DNA of 54,752 nucleotides from Branchiostoma floridae (Eukaryota; Chordata; Leptocardii; Amphioxiformes; Branchiostomatidae), in the NCBI RefSeq assembly GCF_000003815.2, contig NC_049980.1:7605252-7660003 (forward strand). The letters are read 5' to 3'. Shown here one piece after another: positions 9,944-30,571 of this stretch; within the stretch, counting starts at the first letter, position 1; each line of letters starts with the position of its first letter. The position numbers were made by a program, and so were the translations under genes. A model generated the notes under the pieces. It worked only from the letters and a program-made list of their open reading frames with translations, did not search any database and was not told where the DNA came from.

Positions 9944-11516
9944 TGCATGGATAAAGATGACTTAGTGTCCATGAAAACAGAATATCATTGATAAATGGCT
10001 GATCATAAGAGCAAATTTTTCACGATTCACATGTCGTCACCCCTTACAATATTGGGAACCTCTAGTCGGTTGACAGTTCGTTATTGACATGATGAACTCA
10101 ACATTATCTTTCCAGATGTCACGTTTATTGCAATTGGATCATCAAGTTTGTTCGTTACCTGAAAGTTATACTACAACCGTTACGTTATTGATACCAAGAT
10201 CCTTGGTATGGTAGTACTTTTCTGTGAATCTATAGTCCCAGTCATCTGTAATTCGTATCGAATCACCTTTAATTTTTCAACTATGTCCGTGTGTGCGTGC
10301 GTGCGTGTCTATGTGTGCATTGCTTCGGCTAATGGGTGGCAGAGAGTTAATAGATCATAACTCCACTTAAAATTTCCCTCGTAAGTAGTCTTATCTATAA
10401 AGCTTGATACTTCCTGTCCGAAGTACTAGATCAGATATCTACATGTATATGCTTCATTGCATTGTAACCTATTTCAGAACACAGAATATCATGATATACA
10501 ATCGTCCTTGTTCTTCACTGGACAAAATCTCATATTTTCTGCTCAGTAAACTAAATTATATTGGCCTACATTTAGGAAAATCATCATTAGTTCGCCCAGC
10601 TAAAACGCTTTTTAGATAGAGGCCAATAATACTAACTCCGTAATGTGCGCGGTTATTTTGAATCAACTTAGAATAAATCCAGGGCTGTGCTCTAACTAGA
10701 CTGACAATAACCCGATGCTGTTGCAACGGTGTCACTGATGTCATACAGTTGCTGACGTCACTGTGCTTCGCCATCTTATCCCATTAGCCACGGACACGTG
10801 GACGTGGACCTGTAAGATACATTAAGTCTGTTAGATTTAAACATTTCAGACAAGTCCAGTGGTATTTCTTTGCTGTGCTAGTGGCATTATAATGGTGACA
10901 AAGTAGAAGGCATGTATATTGATATTGTATTTCTATCGTCACATCTACAAATTAAATGCTAAAAAAATTAGACGACAGTGATTTTTCCAAATAAGGAATG
11001 AAAGGCTTTTGCCGATGTTGCTGGCAGGTTGTGGGCCTTGGTATAGGTGCGTCGGTGAAAGTTAGAGTTAAACGACAGATACCCAAGAATAACAACGGTC
11101 AAAACACAGCATTTGTCTGTAATGCGAACATCGTTTGCTCGCTCATTTTTTAGATTACTGTTTCTCGATTAATTACAATGTTCGAGATCATATAATTCTG
11201 TAGTCAACAAGTTTTCTATCCCGATTGTTCGAGAAGCTGTCAAGAAAGTATGATTTCAGATAAGCTTCTGAGAATATGGCAGTACTTCTACTTTGCACAC
11301 GGTTCTTGCTATTTCTTGCAACGCTGAGTACGTTTTCTTTGCTCTAAGCTAAGCATTGGACGTAATGAGCTATATAAAGCACAAACAAAGACATCGTAAC
11401 AATCATATTCCTGGTAACACTTCAGGGGAGATTCTCTTTGTTACTGAGCCTCATGATCCTGTGGAAAAAGGACATGAACGCAGCAGCTCTAATTCACAAA
11501 TAGAGAAGATTTAATG
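9944..11516. other. No recognisable gene; downstream flank of the peroxidase
   Basis: A small hairpin ATACCAAG/CTTGGTAT lies near 10,195. A CRE (TGACGTCA, 10,753-10,760), a YY1-like CGCCATCTT (10,769) and an E-box CACGTG (10,795) cluster together but precede no visible exon. I see no strong polyadenylation signal for the peroxidase gene in the first few hundred bases after its stop. Confidence 0.4.
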
Positions 11517-20453
<8,937 letters not shown>

Positions 20454-20619
20454 GGTTAACTACAGAACAAAAATAATCACAAACAAAAAGCTAACCTCAT
20501 ACCTCAATGATGCTTTTCAAATTTTATGTACAAGTCTATTAAATCAATATTTACATAATGTTGGTGATCACGTTTAGCTTGCACAGTCAGAAGTATACCG
20601 CACGTATGGAATACCTACC

Positions 20620-21700
20620 ATTTACCAGTAAGAAAGACTTGATTGCGACTTGATTGTAAACTGTTGTTAGCGCAGGTGATGAGATAGAGTTACTAGTACG
20701 GAATCAAAAGATAGAAGAAGCCTCACTCCCCGTGTCTTAACTCTTATTTTCCTTTATACGTGGGGCGTCGACGTACAACTGAGATATCTTCAAAGGTAAC
20801 GTAATGTCTTAAATGGAGTCGTTCCGTTTAAAAAAAAAGGCCACGCGAGTTGATTTTCACATCCGCGTTGTCGTGCTTTTGTCCTAGTCTTGTCAAAATA
20901 TCACTCACTACGTAGCCCGTGTTTACACAATCTCTCGCTGGCTGGGTTTAATGACCCCTCCTATGGCGGCGGCAAATGCAGGGCCGGTCGCTAGGGGCGC
21001 GATTTTAGTCAGGTTGCGCATCTCTGTGAAAAACATGAGAGTACTTAACAAAACAATGATGGTATCGGCATCGTTGCAGGATACTGAGAATCGAGCGCGA
21101 CGTATTTTGTATACTTTGAAGTACGCAGGTGATGAGATAAGGCGCAAAGAGTTCAAAAGGAGATCGGCTATTACCTGGTCTCTTTGATTGACGGGCTCTC
21201 GCCATAAGACCACCTTTCTACTAGACGACGATCGCGCTGCGCTCTCACTGCCACCTAAATAGGATATGTGTAACCTTCGCTTTCACACTGGGCATATCAT
21301 ACAAAACGTAAAAGTGTGACTGGGAAGACAACAAAACACACAAAGTGTAAAAAAGATTTGTTTCTTTTCTATAGTATTCGTTGAGCGATCTGTCAACTTT
21401 TAGATCGCAGAGTGAACGCGGCGAGATCGCCGTCCTAGCTAGTGGAAAGGGGGTATAAGCGGGTAATTCATTTTAGTATCTCTGAAGCTACCGCAAGTCG
21501 GCGGCGTCGCTGCTTCCTAAAATAAACCTTGACTTTATAATGGAAATATCATTCAAGACGGACAAGTATGACTAGAAAGACAACAAAACACGCAAAGTTC
21601 AAAAAGATTCCTGTTTTATTTATGAACTTTGTTGAGCACTTTATCAAGTCGCACGGACGCAGTGACGCCACCAACGCGCAGCAGCGTCAATACGTAGCAG
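20620..21700. mobile_element. ~1 kb non-autonomous DNA transposon, copy A
   Basis: Shares ordered blocks with 25,190-26,255: the AAAGGCCA..CGAGTT/AAGAGTT block, a TTTTGTATACTTTGA-GTACGCAGGTGATGA block, TCTTTGATTG-C-G, GGCGGCGTCGC, CTTTATAAT..ATATCAT and AAGACAACAAAACAC. No protein-coding capacity. It is interrupted by a nested MITE at 21,209-21,454. Confidence 0.65.
21209..21454. mobile_element. 246 bp MITE nested in copy A, ATAAG target duplication
   Basis: Ends are ACCACCTTTCTACTAG and, inverted, ACCCCCTTTCCACTAG. ATAAG lies at 21,204-21,208 and again at 21,455-21,459. The uninterrupted sister element at 25,190-26,255 lacks this segment, which confirms insertion. A second copy lies at 28,850-29,098. 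Confidence 0.85.
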
Positions 21701-21788
21701 CATTAGTTCTTTGCGACATCACGTCTTCAACATAACAGTGTGCTACCGGTCAATTTTACAGATCGAGTGCCAGAGATACAAGCTTAAG

Positions 21789-22202
21789 TTAAGTGCACAA
21801 CCCGCCATACGTACAACTGCGTGTTGTCTACGTGCGAAAACGTGGGCAATTTTGTTAACTTCATTCAGATTTTTCTCTCGTTCGGGCTGCGGATTCACCC
21901 CCGTACGAGTCAGTACGAGCGACGCGCGTGCTCCGCACAGCGAGTATAGAATGAGTAAGAAAACCGTACATACGCAGCACGGCCAGCATACGGTAACGTG
22001 CAGAGATGGTACTTGTACGTTGTCAGCACGTACAATTCACCACTTGCGCAACGAACGATGCACACAACTGCTCACGGCATGCATACCTCATATTTATCAC
22101 CATAAGCAACAGGGCGAGTGACGTGAAAAAAAATACTTGGCGGACGTGGCCTCGCAAAAAAAACGTCCGGACAAAAACTACATACGCCGGGTTGTGCCCT
22201 TA
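21789..22202. mobile_element. ~410 bp TIR element
   Basis: Left TTAAGTGCACAACCCGCC is matched at the right end, inverted, by TAAGGGCACAACCCGGCG, followed on both sides by a TACGTA-like word. The 136-codon frame crossing its left end has no recognised motif. A solo end of the same family is at 33,838-33,875. Confidence 0.7.
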
Positions 22203-23439
22203 TTTTTAGCTACTAGGAAAGCGCATAATATCTCTTTTCTGACGAAACCTTTTAGTGCTGGTCCAATACCAAATATTTAAAAACTATGTTTTGGAACATT
22301 GTGGTGGCGGAGAATTACTTTCTTCTACTTTTCCACTGTTAATGTGTTCTCGATAAGTAGGGAGTGGCTGCACCAACGCATGCGGCTGAAGTCGCACAAT
22401 TTGCCGCCACATTTGTGTTCGACCGTTCCGTCCACTCCCGGAGGCGTCCGTTTTACTGGATATTTTGCCGTTCAATTCTACGGCAAATTGGGCTTGACAT
22501 GCAACATGTATAATGGCATGTTCCGTCTTCTTCGTCCGTATCAGACGATGTTTTTGTCATATACCATAAGCAAACGCCAGCAAATGTCAAGTTTCACGCA
22601 CCAAATCCTGTATAAACATTATATAGAATACCGGTGGTCGACTAAATACTAGAGAAAATATCAAATATACAGCAGAACTAGTACGAAATTTATGTGGCGA
22701 GGCGTCATCTTTTCACTACACTTGGTTTGATATTAAAGCACCCATACTAACCATATCATATCATAACATGATTAAATGCCTATGTTCCCCATGAACAGAT
22801 AGACTATCCGAATTAAAACTCCCGTACAGCGTTCGTCTACGTATATACAACATGGTAGCATGAAATAGTTGAATTTCAAAATAAAGCCCGCAGTGCTTTC
22901 ATCCACTTGTGAACAAGTTTGACATTCCAACGTACATGTACTGGCAAATAAAATAAAAAACTTAAAACATGATGTAATTTCTTGACTTAATGGCGTCATG
23001 AAATAAAAAGGGAATCAGTAAAAAGATATAGGTCAACATTATCAACTATATATGAATTACATTTCTTACCGACAACTGTATCTTGTGAAAGCGACTAGGA
23101 CACTGGTCAGCCAGTCACTTGTTTGGTCCAACCGATTGTCCGTCTCCTCTCTCTCTGAGACTCTCACCGTCCGTGTACAGGGTGTCCGTTACACACTTAT
23201 CACGTGACTCCCAGGACTCTTACTATTGGTGCGTCTAGACCCCAGAGTTGTGGGGTGAGGTAAGTCGACGTGGCGAGTTCTGTGTCGCAGGTCATGGTTT
23301 TCACGGGATTGTTGGGTTTGGTTTTACTGGGACATATCTGTTATGTTACTATTCTTCCTGGAGTCTGGGTGAATTATGTAAATCACCGCGTGGGCGTTAT
23401 AAGGCGGAAGTTCGCCAGGCCTCCATCCGAGTGATTTGT
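22203..23439. other. No recognisable gene
   Basis: Nothing supported. The relatively GC-rich stretch around 22,300-22,500 includes open frames on both strands without motifs. A 5' UTR exon of the peroxidase could lie here or nearer, but I cannot locate it. Confidence 0.35.
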
Positions 23440-23730
23440 AGTGAAACTTTAGACAGAAAGTTTGCGCACCATCGCACACCGGGGTATGCCCCTACTCTAT
23501 TTCGAAAGGTGTAGTGTGTTCTTTAACGTGCGTGGGGTGTAGCTCTCCCCAAACACGGGACCTCTATCTAACGTCCTATCTGAGGGACGTCCTTATCCAA
23601 AACTATCTATTCATTTTCCCTCAAGTCGTGTTAAGTTCCGGCACAAGGTCGGTGACACGGCAGGATTCGAACCGTTGGGACCTGTAGGTCCAGAGCAAAA
23701 CACGCTGTCGATCACGCTACGCGATCTCAC
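23440..23730 (-). mobile_element. tRNA-derived SINE
   Basis: Read on minus, the head resembles a tRNA: an A-box-like GCGTAGCGTGATCGACAGCG, then a B box GGTTCGAATCC at about 23,654-23,664 (plus strand GGATTCGAACC). The body includes CACCGACCTTGTGCC and ACACGACTT, then CGTTAAAGAACACAC and GAGTAGGGG. This arrangement is common in marine-invertebrate SINEs. The missing clover-leaf complementarity argues against a functional tRNA gene. Confidence 0.7.
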
Positions 23731-23834
23731 ACATTGTGTTCCCGGGTTTGAAAACACGAATCCCCAAGATTCCATCTGACATCCTTGTTGCTATATTCAG
23801 CCTTGTTGCTAGCCTATATGGACTATCACACAAC

Positions 23835-23960
23835 TGTACCTTGTGTAAGGCCATGTTGATTCGAATATATGGATGACATCCTCTGGAAACCCCAAAACTG
23901 ATGCGAGCGTGTGAATTAAAATGTGACAAAAATTTGCCTCCATTATGAAATCTGAGTGGT
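23835..23960 (+). repeat. Dispersed repeat copy 2 (GATGACATC family)
   Basis: GGATGACATCCTCTGG, AACCCCAAAACTGATGCGAG and TCCATTATGAAATCTGAGTGG match the copy at 18,385. Class unknown. Confidence 0.6.
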
Positions 23961-25189
23961 TGAGAAAGTCGAAAAAACTAATAGATTCTTTATTTGTGTT
24001 TTTTGTTTGCATATTTTTCTTTGAACTGGAATTGCCTTTGCCTGGAATTGACGTTTAAGTGCCCGGTTTACGATGTAAATTTTTGTTCAATCTACGGCAT
24101 ATATTTGCTCATTCTGCTGCTGCTTTGTGCCGATTGCCGAATTACATATTTTTGGAGAAACGACTGGAAATCAATACGCGCGCGGATTTCATACATCCAT
24201 ACAACGGAATCAACATGGCCTAAGTCATACTGCGCATACCACTCGAGTATCTCTGACTAAAGCGTGTTCAAAGTCATATCAACAGAAACATTACAGGTGT
24301 CAATCGAGACCTTCTTGTTCTCAATTTCAAGTTGTAAACCTATGTCTACATATCACACAAACAACTGCTACAACAGTGTCGCAGGATATTCAGTGTTTGA
24401 ACCTTGTTTATTCACGGAAGCTCAAATCGGCCTGCAGGCCGCTTTTCATTGAGGTCATGAGGGAAGAGGCAAAGGTCAGACAACGTATATGACAGAGATG
24501 CAGTTTCAATATATGAAGACGACCGTGGCATGCATATGTTATGTCTTCTAAGTACATACTAGGTAAGTGGCGAGGAAAAAAACAAGGGTTATTTAACTGT
24601 GATCGGAACAATTTGCGGATTGTGTTCACGAAGCTCTGAAATATACCAAGGCATTGTCAAAATCTTTGATAAGGATTCACACTGAAAAGTGGGTATCTGA
24701 CTTCAATGAAAGCAAACTTTGACCCGCACACCTCAGGTCGCAGTCCATTTGCCTGCAAAATAATGACTACAGTGATTTGAATTTTTGGTGTGCTTTATAC
24801 TCTATATACTCGAAATCTGAGGTGTTTACCTTAGCTTATTTCTGGGCGAGGCTCAAAACGTACCTCTTGAGCACCACTCGTACTTTAAAAAATTGATGTT
24901 TGCAGCAGATAATGTTATTTGATGTAAAGAATTTTTGTTGTTCTGTAAACATCGCTAAAAACCTATCTCATATCTGTTCCAACTCTCAAAACAAACCCCA
25001 CCACTGTGATACAGGCATTCATCATGGAGCTCAAATCTATAATCTATTGGACTAATATATAATCTACATGTATAAGCTGGCTAATTGCTATTTCAAAAGA
25101 CACCGATGTCATGTATTTCACCCTTGCTGTCATATTTTCCTCGGTCTTGTGTATAAAATTCATTGACCGTTCTTCTCTTTGAATATGTT
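23961..25189. other. No recognisable gene
   Basis: AT-rich intergenic sequence; the open frames at 23,994-24,492 lack any recognisable motif or composition. Confidence 0.4.
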
Positions 25190-26255
25190 ACAATGTATAT
25201 CCATACCCCTACTACAGAAAAGGCAACAGCTCTGTAAGATAGCTCAGATCTAAAAATCGATTGCAGCTTGTTTTGTATACTTTGATTTTCGCAGGTCCTG
25301 CCATTAGAGGTGAAAAATCAAAAGATAGATGACCCAAGATACAAACTCTTTGATACGCTATCTCTTGCGGGCCATTACACGTGGAGTATTGTACTAAGAT
25401 GTCTTAGGATAGTTACGTCTTGATGAGAGCACATACGAGTATACAAAACAGCGGTGTGTCTGAAATGAGTTTTATAATGTGACAGATGCGTGTTAACGTG
25501 TCGTTTGAAATGAAAAAGGCCATAAGAGTTCACTTCACATGGATGATGCAATGATTTTACCCCAGACTTATCACTCATGAATCATATACACATGATTTTA
25601 CCTAACAAAACGATGGTGGCATGACAAGATATGTTTATATAGTTTCGATGTACGCATGTGATGACATTAAGAGCAAAAACTTTAAATCAAGATACGCATA
25701 TTTCTAAAAATAATTTCTACTGTAAAAAAGCAATGGTGGCATCGCGAGATATTAGAAATTGATTTTGCCATATTTTGTATACTTTGATGTACGCAGGTGA
25801 TGACTTCAAAGGGGAATAACCCGGTACACATCAACCATAAAAAGTTATTTTTACTGACCAAAAACAATGCTGGCATCGATAGCGTCGCAAGATATTATTT
25901 TTCAAATGACTGACATATTTTGTATCCTTTGATGTACGCAGGTGATGACATTAGGCGTAAAATGGAAATTGAGCATAAACCGGTCCCTTTGATTGGCTGA
26001 CACTCACCTACCATTGCGAATCAAAGAGGGTTTCTCATTGGACTGCGGCACGTTGGCGGCGTCGCGGCGACGTCCTAAATGGGATTTGTGTTACCCCTGA
26101 CTTTATAATAGAATATCATGCAAAACGTACAAGTATGACTTCAAAGACAACAAAACACATAGAGCGTAAAAATATTCGTTTCTATGGATGAAATTCGTTG
26201 AGCGCTTTGTTAGATCGCTCGACCGCAGTGATGCCACAAACGTACCGCAGCTTGA
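25190..26255. mobile_element. ~1 kb non-autonomous DNA transposon, copy B
   Basis: Uninterrupted relative of the element at 20,620-21,700. It contains three to four internal repeats of an ATGGTGGCAT..GATATT..TTTGATGTACGCAGGTGATGAC block at roughly 120 bp spacing. The right part is AAGACAACAAAACACA, TTCGTTGAGCGCTTTGT, GACCGCAGTGATGCCAC. Confidence 0.65.
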
Positions 26256-26260
26256 GAGCA

Positions 26261-26262
<2 letters not shown>

Positions 26263-26305
<43 letters not shown>

Positions 26306-26318
26306 CACACACACACAT

Positions 26319-26372
<54 letters not shown>
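26263..26372. repeat. (CA)n microsatellite
   Basis: About 110 bp of CA repeats interrupted twice by CATGTACA. Open frames of alternating Thr-His or Cys-Val across it are artefacts. Confidence 0.97.
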
Positions 26373-26374
<2 letters not shown>

Positions 26375-26624
26375 AGAGTTGTATGCTAGTCAGAGGATCT
26401 GCTCTCCAGTGTATACGTAAGGGGCACATGGTAACTAAGGGTATGGGGCCACTGCGCCCTTGTTCTCTCTTTAAACAAGAATGGCAATATAAACATGGTT
26501 GAAATGGCGACAATTGTCTCTTAGTCTTACAGTCTTGCTAGAGGTGAACATAAGACAAACCAAGCCTGGGAAAGAATGGACTGGATGATTAGTCCAGTGG
26601 CTTAGCGGGAATTTTTCCTATGGA

Positions 26625-26705
26625 TTTTCTCTCTTTTTCTCTTTTGCGCATTGGTTTTGGGGTTTCCAGAGGATGTCATCAATAGAATGTGACATGACTC
26701 CTTCA
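26625..26705 (-). repeat. Dispersed repeat copy 3, partial (GATGACATC family)
   Basis: The inverse of this segment reads GATGACATCCTCTGGAAACC followed by CCAAAACCAATGCGC, matching the copies at 18,385 and 23,835. Only the core is kept. Confidence 0.5.
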
Positions 26706-27109
26706 AAGTCCCCCGAGGCTTGCTAATGAACTGGGCGGGCGGCCTATACTCCCGGTACCGCAGAGAGATCTAGAGATAGAGATGAGCTATGGTTACCAAG
26801 GTAGAACGTACAGGGCAACTTAATTTCATTGTACACCAATTGTGCTTTAGAATCCAAATTTTTTTCCTTGTAATTATCCTTTGTGTCATAGGTATTGTAT
26901 GATTAGAGAACATACTGATTTTCCACCGCAACATCTGCTTGGAAATAACAATGACGTCGCGGCCGCGGAAAGGCTTTGTGTTGGCAACATAATGTTAATC
27001 GACAGGTGACGCTTTTGTCACGATTATATATACAGGAGAGGTCGGCCTTCAAAACATATTGTCTGCAATCTTTAGTTCCTGTGCAATATTAAATCTGTGA
27101 GCAGCTGTT

Positions 27110-27123
27110 ATATATATATAAGG
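27110..27123 (+). promoter_or_regulatory. Candidate TATA box of the coiled-coil gene
   Basis: TATATATATAAGGAC lies about 255 bp before the start codon at 27,378. A good donor-like CAG|GTAACC at 27,193 would allow a short non-coding first exon between them. This is inference only. Confidence 0.35.
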
Positions 27124-27377
27124 ACGCGTGCAGCCAAGAACTTTAAAATAGTTCACACGTGTGAAAATGCTGACCACAGATTATGCGTAACAGGTAACCC
27201 TTATGCTACTCTTGGGAAATCCTGTTTGAAATGCAAAGTAGGAAAGATAAGATAATTCATTCTGTCGCAGTCCAGAAAGTTATCTATCATTTTACATAAG
27301 GGCTGTCCCGCCTTGGTTTTTTTGGGGGGGTGGGGAATTTGTAAGGTATTTCGTAAGAAAGTATCACGGAGAAGACC

Positions 27378-28218
27378 ATGAAAAAGAAGAACACGTTCGC
27401 AGACGTGGATAAGCACGCAGTACTGCTCATGGAAGATAAGGAGATGAAGACTTACCGACAAAAGTTGCTCGCCGAGAAACAACAGCACGACTTGCAGATG
27501 AACCTGTTAGAGAAAGAAAGAAGAATCGCCTGGAACTCCGACAGGTAAGGAGTCGTCGACAAGAAAAAATCCAAAAATACTTCGATGAAGGTAGAATTTC
27601 AGTCAGACGAAATGTTTACACTTTTCCTTGACCCTCTTTAAGCCAGAAATTAGAACGTTTGTGACTAATTTTAACATTTATCCTTTATCTAAACATTTCA
27701 GGGCCGAACAGAATCGACTGTTGTCTCGTCTGGAGAACATAAACAAACGCATTCTGGCCATAAACAAGGAAAACTCCAGAAAACTGAGACAGCAGTCAGC
27801 GCTCTCAGGATGTGCACACAAGACGTCGCCAATGAACTTTGACGAAAACGAGAAAAATGCAACCATAACTAAACTGCCGTTCTTGTCTTCGAGTTGGCCG
27901 GGAGGTATGGGATACCTAGACGAATTCCTAGACTCGCAAGGCGTGACCCAGAAGCAAGGAGGTCTAAAACTCGACACTAAGCCGTTCAAGAGTCGAGCAA
28001 CTTCTGTACCCGAGCACCCCTTCATACAACAGACGTTGTACCATATTCCTGTGATATCTGGAGGGACCAGTCGCTTGGACAAGTCACCGCATAAAATGTC
28101 CTCGAAAAGTAAAGAGAAGGGCGATCACAGACGTCCTTCGAAAACCACCGAAGAAGACACCAAGGAACCAGTCAAACCCAGACTAGCCCGGCGTCAAAGC
28201 ATGGACCCGAAACTTTAG
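27378..28218 (+). CDS. Uncharacterised coiled-coil protein, two exons, 227 aa to the first stop
   Basis: Exon 1 is 27,378-27,544 (ATG after an in-frame TAA at ~27,354; donor GACAG|GTAAGG). Exon 2 starts at 27,702 after acceptor AACATTTCAG, and the phase fits (AG|G). I do not recognise the family. Residues ~18-90 are charged and heptad-like (EKQQHDLQMNLLEKERR, then RLLSRLENINKRILAINKEN), so a coiled coil spanning the exon junction is likely. The middle part has LPFLSSSWPGGMGYLDEF and QTLYHIPVISGG, short hydrophobic segments in a basic, Ser/Lys-rich chain with no membrane segment. It stops at TAG 28,216-28,218, but protein-like sequence continues beyond, so the C-terminus may be artificially or genuinely truncated. 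Confidence 0.75.
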
Positions 28219-28709
28219 CATCCCTCTGACGTGGACGATCTGCTGTCAGAAACAGACAGATTTTCCAGAGAGCGAGATTAAACTCTGACGCGGCTCTCCG
28301 AGTAAGCGCAGACCGTGACACGCAAGAAAATCCAGAAGAAGGCAAGAAGGACAAGAACGACAAGAAGAAGATCTCCACTAAGATCCAACGCAGAGCGAGC
28401 GTAGAGTCCATGCATTTGTCGAGTGACTTGTTAAAAGTCGGCTTCCCTGACTGGAAGGCTAGGGAACAAATGTTGCCGATGTCGATGACGTGGCCTAACC
28501 CCAACAAGTCACCGACCGGGCCCAGCGCTGCCTCCCGGGCCCGGAGAAGCTCCCTGCCGTCTCTGTCCACCGGGACTCTCGGCAACCTCAGCACGAAGCC
28601 AGGTTCAACTTCTACAAGAAGGACGAGCATCGGGGCCACAAAATTGAGGACCTCGTCGTTGGATAGGCTAGAAAATGTGATCGAAGAAAGCGAGGAACAT
28701 TTACGTTAG
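28219..28709 (+). pseudogene. Displaced C-terminal part of the coiled-coil gene
   Basis: Straight after the TAG the same frame continues for 21 codons with convincing composition (HPSDVDDLLSETDRFSRER) until a TAA. From about 28,270 a different frame is open to the TAG at 28,707-28,709. It is rich in Lys/Arg/Ser with RRASVESMHLSSDLL, FPDWKAREQM and SSLDRLENVIEESEEH. Style and basic RR-S motifs match exon 2 (RRQSMD). One nonsense change plus one indel near 28,270-28,282, sequence errors, or an unrecognised intron would explain it. A tempting acceptor, GATTTTCCAG at 28,268, does not fit the phase of the nearby AAA|GTAAAG donor. Confidence 0.55.
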
Positions 28710-28849
28710 TTACGTACACTGCTCGGAACGGGAAAAGATCATGGGGAATTCTGTTACAAGGTTTCATGTCGATCGACTGTAGTTTGCCGTTCGATCATAT
28801 ATCACTTCGGAAGAAAAACCTAGGGGAAGAGCGTTTTCTGCTCTGTTAG

Positions 28850-29098
28850 GCCCCCTTTCCATTAGACGGCGATCGCACTGCGCTCTATCTGACTGCGACC
28901 TAAATAGGATATGTATAACCTTCGCTTTCACACTGGGTATATCATATTAAACGTAAAAGTGTGACTGAGGAGACAACAAAACACAGAAAGTGTCAAAAGA
29001 TTCGTTTCTTTTCTATACAATTCGTTGAGAGATCGATACGTCAAATTTTAGGTCGCAGAGAGCGCGCGGCGAGAGCGCTGTCCTTGTGGAAAGGGGGT
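28850..29098. mobile_element. MITE, second copy
   Basis: Ends CCCCCTTTCCATTAG and, inverted, ACCCCCTTTCCACAAG. The interior matches 21,209-21,454 closely (CCTAAATAGGATATGT, CTTCGCTTTCACACTGGG, AAAAGTGTGACTG, GACAACAAAACACA). No clean target duplication. It lies about 140 bp after the coiled-coil gene. Confidence 0.85.
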
Positions 29099-29401
29099 AG
29101 TAAGGCTAACGTCACATTTCCTATCCGGGGCCCGGCCGGCCTGATAGTGGAAACGAAAACAGAAATGTATACGTGAAAATATACACAGATGATTCTCACG
29201 ATTATTCTCTTTACGTCTTGTGTAGTTTGGTATCTTTTATATCAAACATTCCGTTCCCGAAAGCTGCCTGGCCCCCTTTTGGATAGATCAATCTTTATTG
29301 ACACGACAAAAGTACAGCGACTTTCGTAAGGTCTACATGTATAACAACTACTTACAGTACAACTCAACACATATACATGGATATCTATAGGTATGACTAC
29401 A

Positions 29402-29937
29402 TCAACATAAAGGGTCTAGCATGTCATTTACACTATTGGTTCTACGCAAGGAGGTTAATTCTTTAACCTCCTTGGTTCTACGGTATAAACAATCGTGGAT
29501 ATATTTGCCTACTTGTACACAGTGAGGATTATCGCCTCCCAGAATGTAGTTAAATTTATCTATCGAACAGAGAGTAGCAAAGTCTTTAGAGCAAGCAGAA
29601 AGTAATGTGAACAGCTCTGTGCGTTTATCATTATATCGAGAACAATCCATAACAAAGTGACGTTCGTCTTCGATCTCATTTGGGCAGAATGGACAAAACC
29701 TTTGGTCACGGGGAATTTTAGAATATCTTCCGGCTTCTATATTTAGTTTGTGACTACAGATTCTTATCTTTGTAATTGCTCTAAGAAGTTCGAAATTGTG
29801 TACATTCGAAAGATACTTCTTTTGTCCGTATCTTTCCTTTAGCGTAGAATAAATGGAAAGTTTTGAGTTATTCTGGATAGAAGAATGCCAATCGTGAATG
29901 TATATATCCTGTATAAGATGTAGGTCTGAACTAGGCT
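29402..29937 (-). pseudogene. LINE ORF2 C-terminal fragment
   Basis: The open frame runs from after a TAG at ~29,938 to the stop at 29,402. It contains SKLSIYSTLKERYGQKKYL, RAITKIRICSHKLNIEAGRY, then RFCPFCPNEIEDERHF followed by VMDCSRYNDKR. The CxxC...H-x4-C knuckle after a KYL...R..SHKL.IE.GRY block is diagnostic of non-LTR retrotransposon ORF2 ends. The reverse transcriptase and endonuclease are missing, so it is a dead 5'-truncated copy. Confidence 0.85.
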
Positions 29938-29940
29938 ACA

Positions 29941-30570
29941 TGTATAACATTGTGTTATGAGTATTGTAAATAGATATGTGTCATAGCTAGAATTGTCGGA
30001 AGATATTAGCTGGGTCTCTCTCAATGTGATAGGGTCGAATAATGCGCACTAACTTCTTTTGCTCTTTAATTCCTCCGACATTCCAGCTCGTCGATAATGT
30101 GGCTTGTTGAAAAAGACCATCAATGTAGCTACAATCATATAGGTGGAAGGAAAAGGGAGCCTTAGAAATTTGTAAATACACGTAGATGCAAGGTTCTGTG
30201 GGAAATAAATTCTATCAGCGTTGCGACAAAAATGTCGATTTTTAAACCACATATGATAAGTTGAAAAGCATAACCCCATATTTGTCTAGCGATGTTCACA
30301 GAGCACAAATGTAACGTAGCACCGTATGAACGCGATGAAAAGCTGGGAGTTGTGTACAAAACATTTTTGTTTCGGACCGAAACGCAGGACTATATAATGT
30401 ACTGGTCGTCACTTGGGCCTATCTGTAAATAGACACTTTAGATGCGATAAAATAGAAAACTATATTAAAATAAGAAATCGTCATGCATGAATGGAAAGAT
30501 CATCAAAATTTTGTTGTGGAGATTTTTGAGGTTGAGGGGGTTTGAAGATTTTTGAACGTATGTAGTCTGT
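29941..30570. other. No supported feature; possibly degraded LINE sequence
   Basis: On minus this lies immediately upstream of the LINE fragment and has several overlapping short frames in different phases. It may be decayed upstream ORF2, but I see no reverse transcriptase motif. Confidence 0.3.
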
Positions 30571-30571
30571 T

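Noticed and set aside
11510-11515. ATTAAA polyadenylation signal of the peroxidase
   Set aside because: It starts two bases after the stop codon, which would leave almost no 3' UTR.
21711-22121. 136-codon plus-strand gene
   Set aside because: It starts outside and runs into the TIR element at 21,789, with no motif or codon bias.
23640-23730. Functional tRNA gene on minus (B box GGTTCGAATCC)
   Set aside because: The acceptor and anticodon stems do not pair convincingly and SINE body sequence follows directly, so it is the head of a SINE.
26103-26502. Cys/Val or Thr/His repeat proteins
   Set aside because: Translation of a (CA)n microsatellite.
28172-28639. 155-codon minus-strand gene
   Set aside because: It is the antisense of the GC-rich coding-like C-terminal region of the coiled-coil gene and has no motif or splice support.
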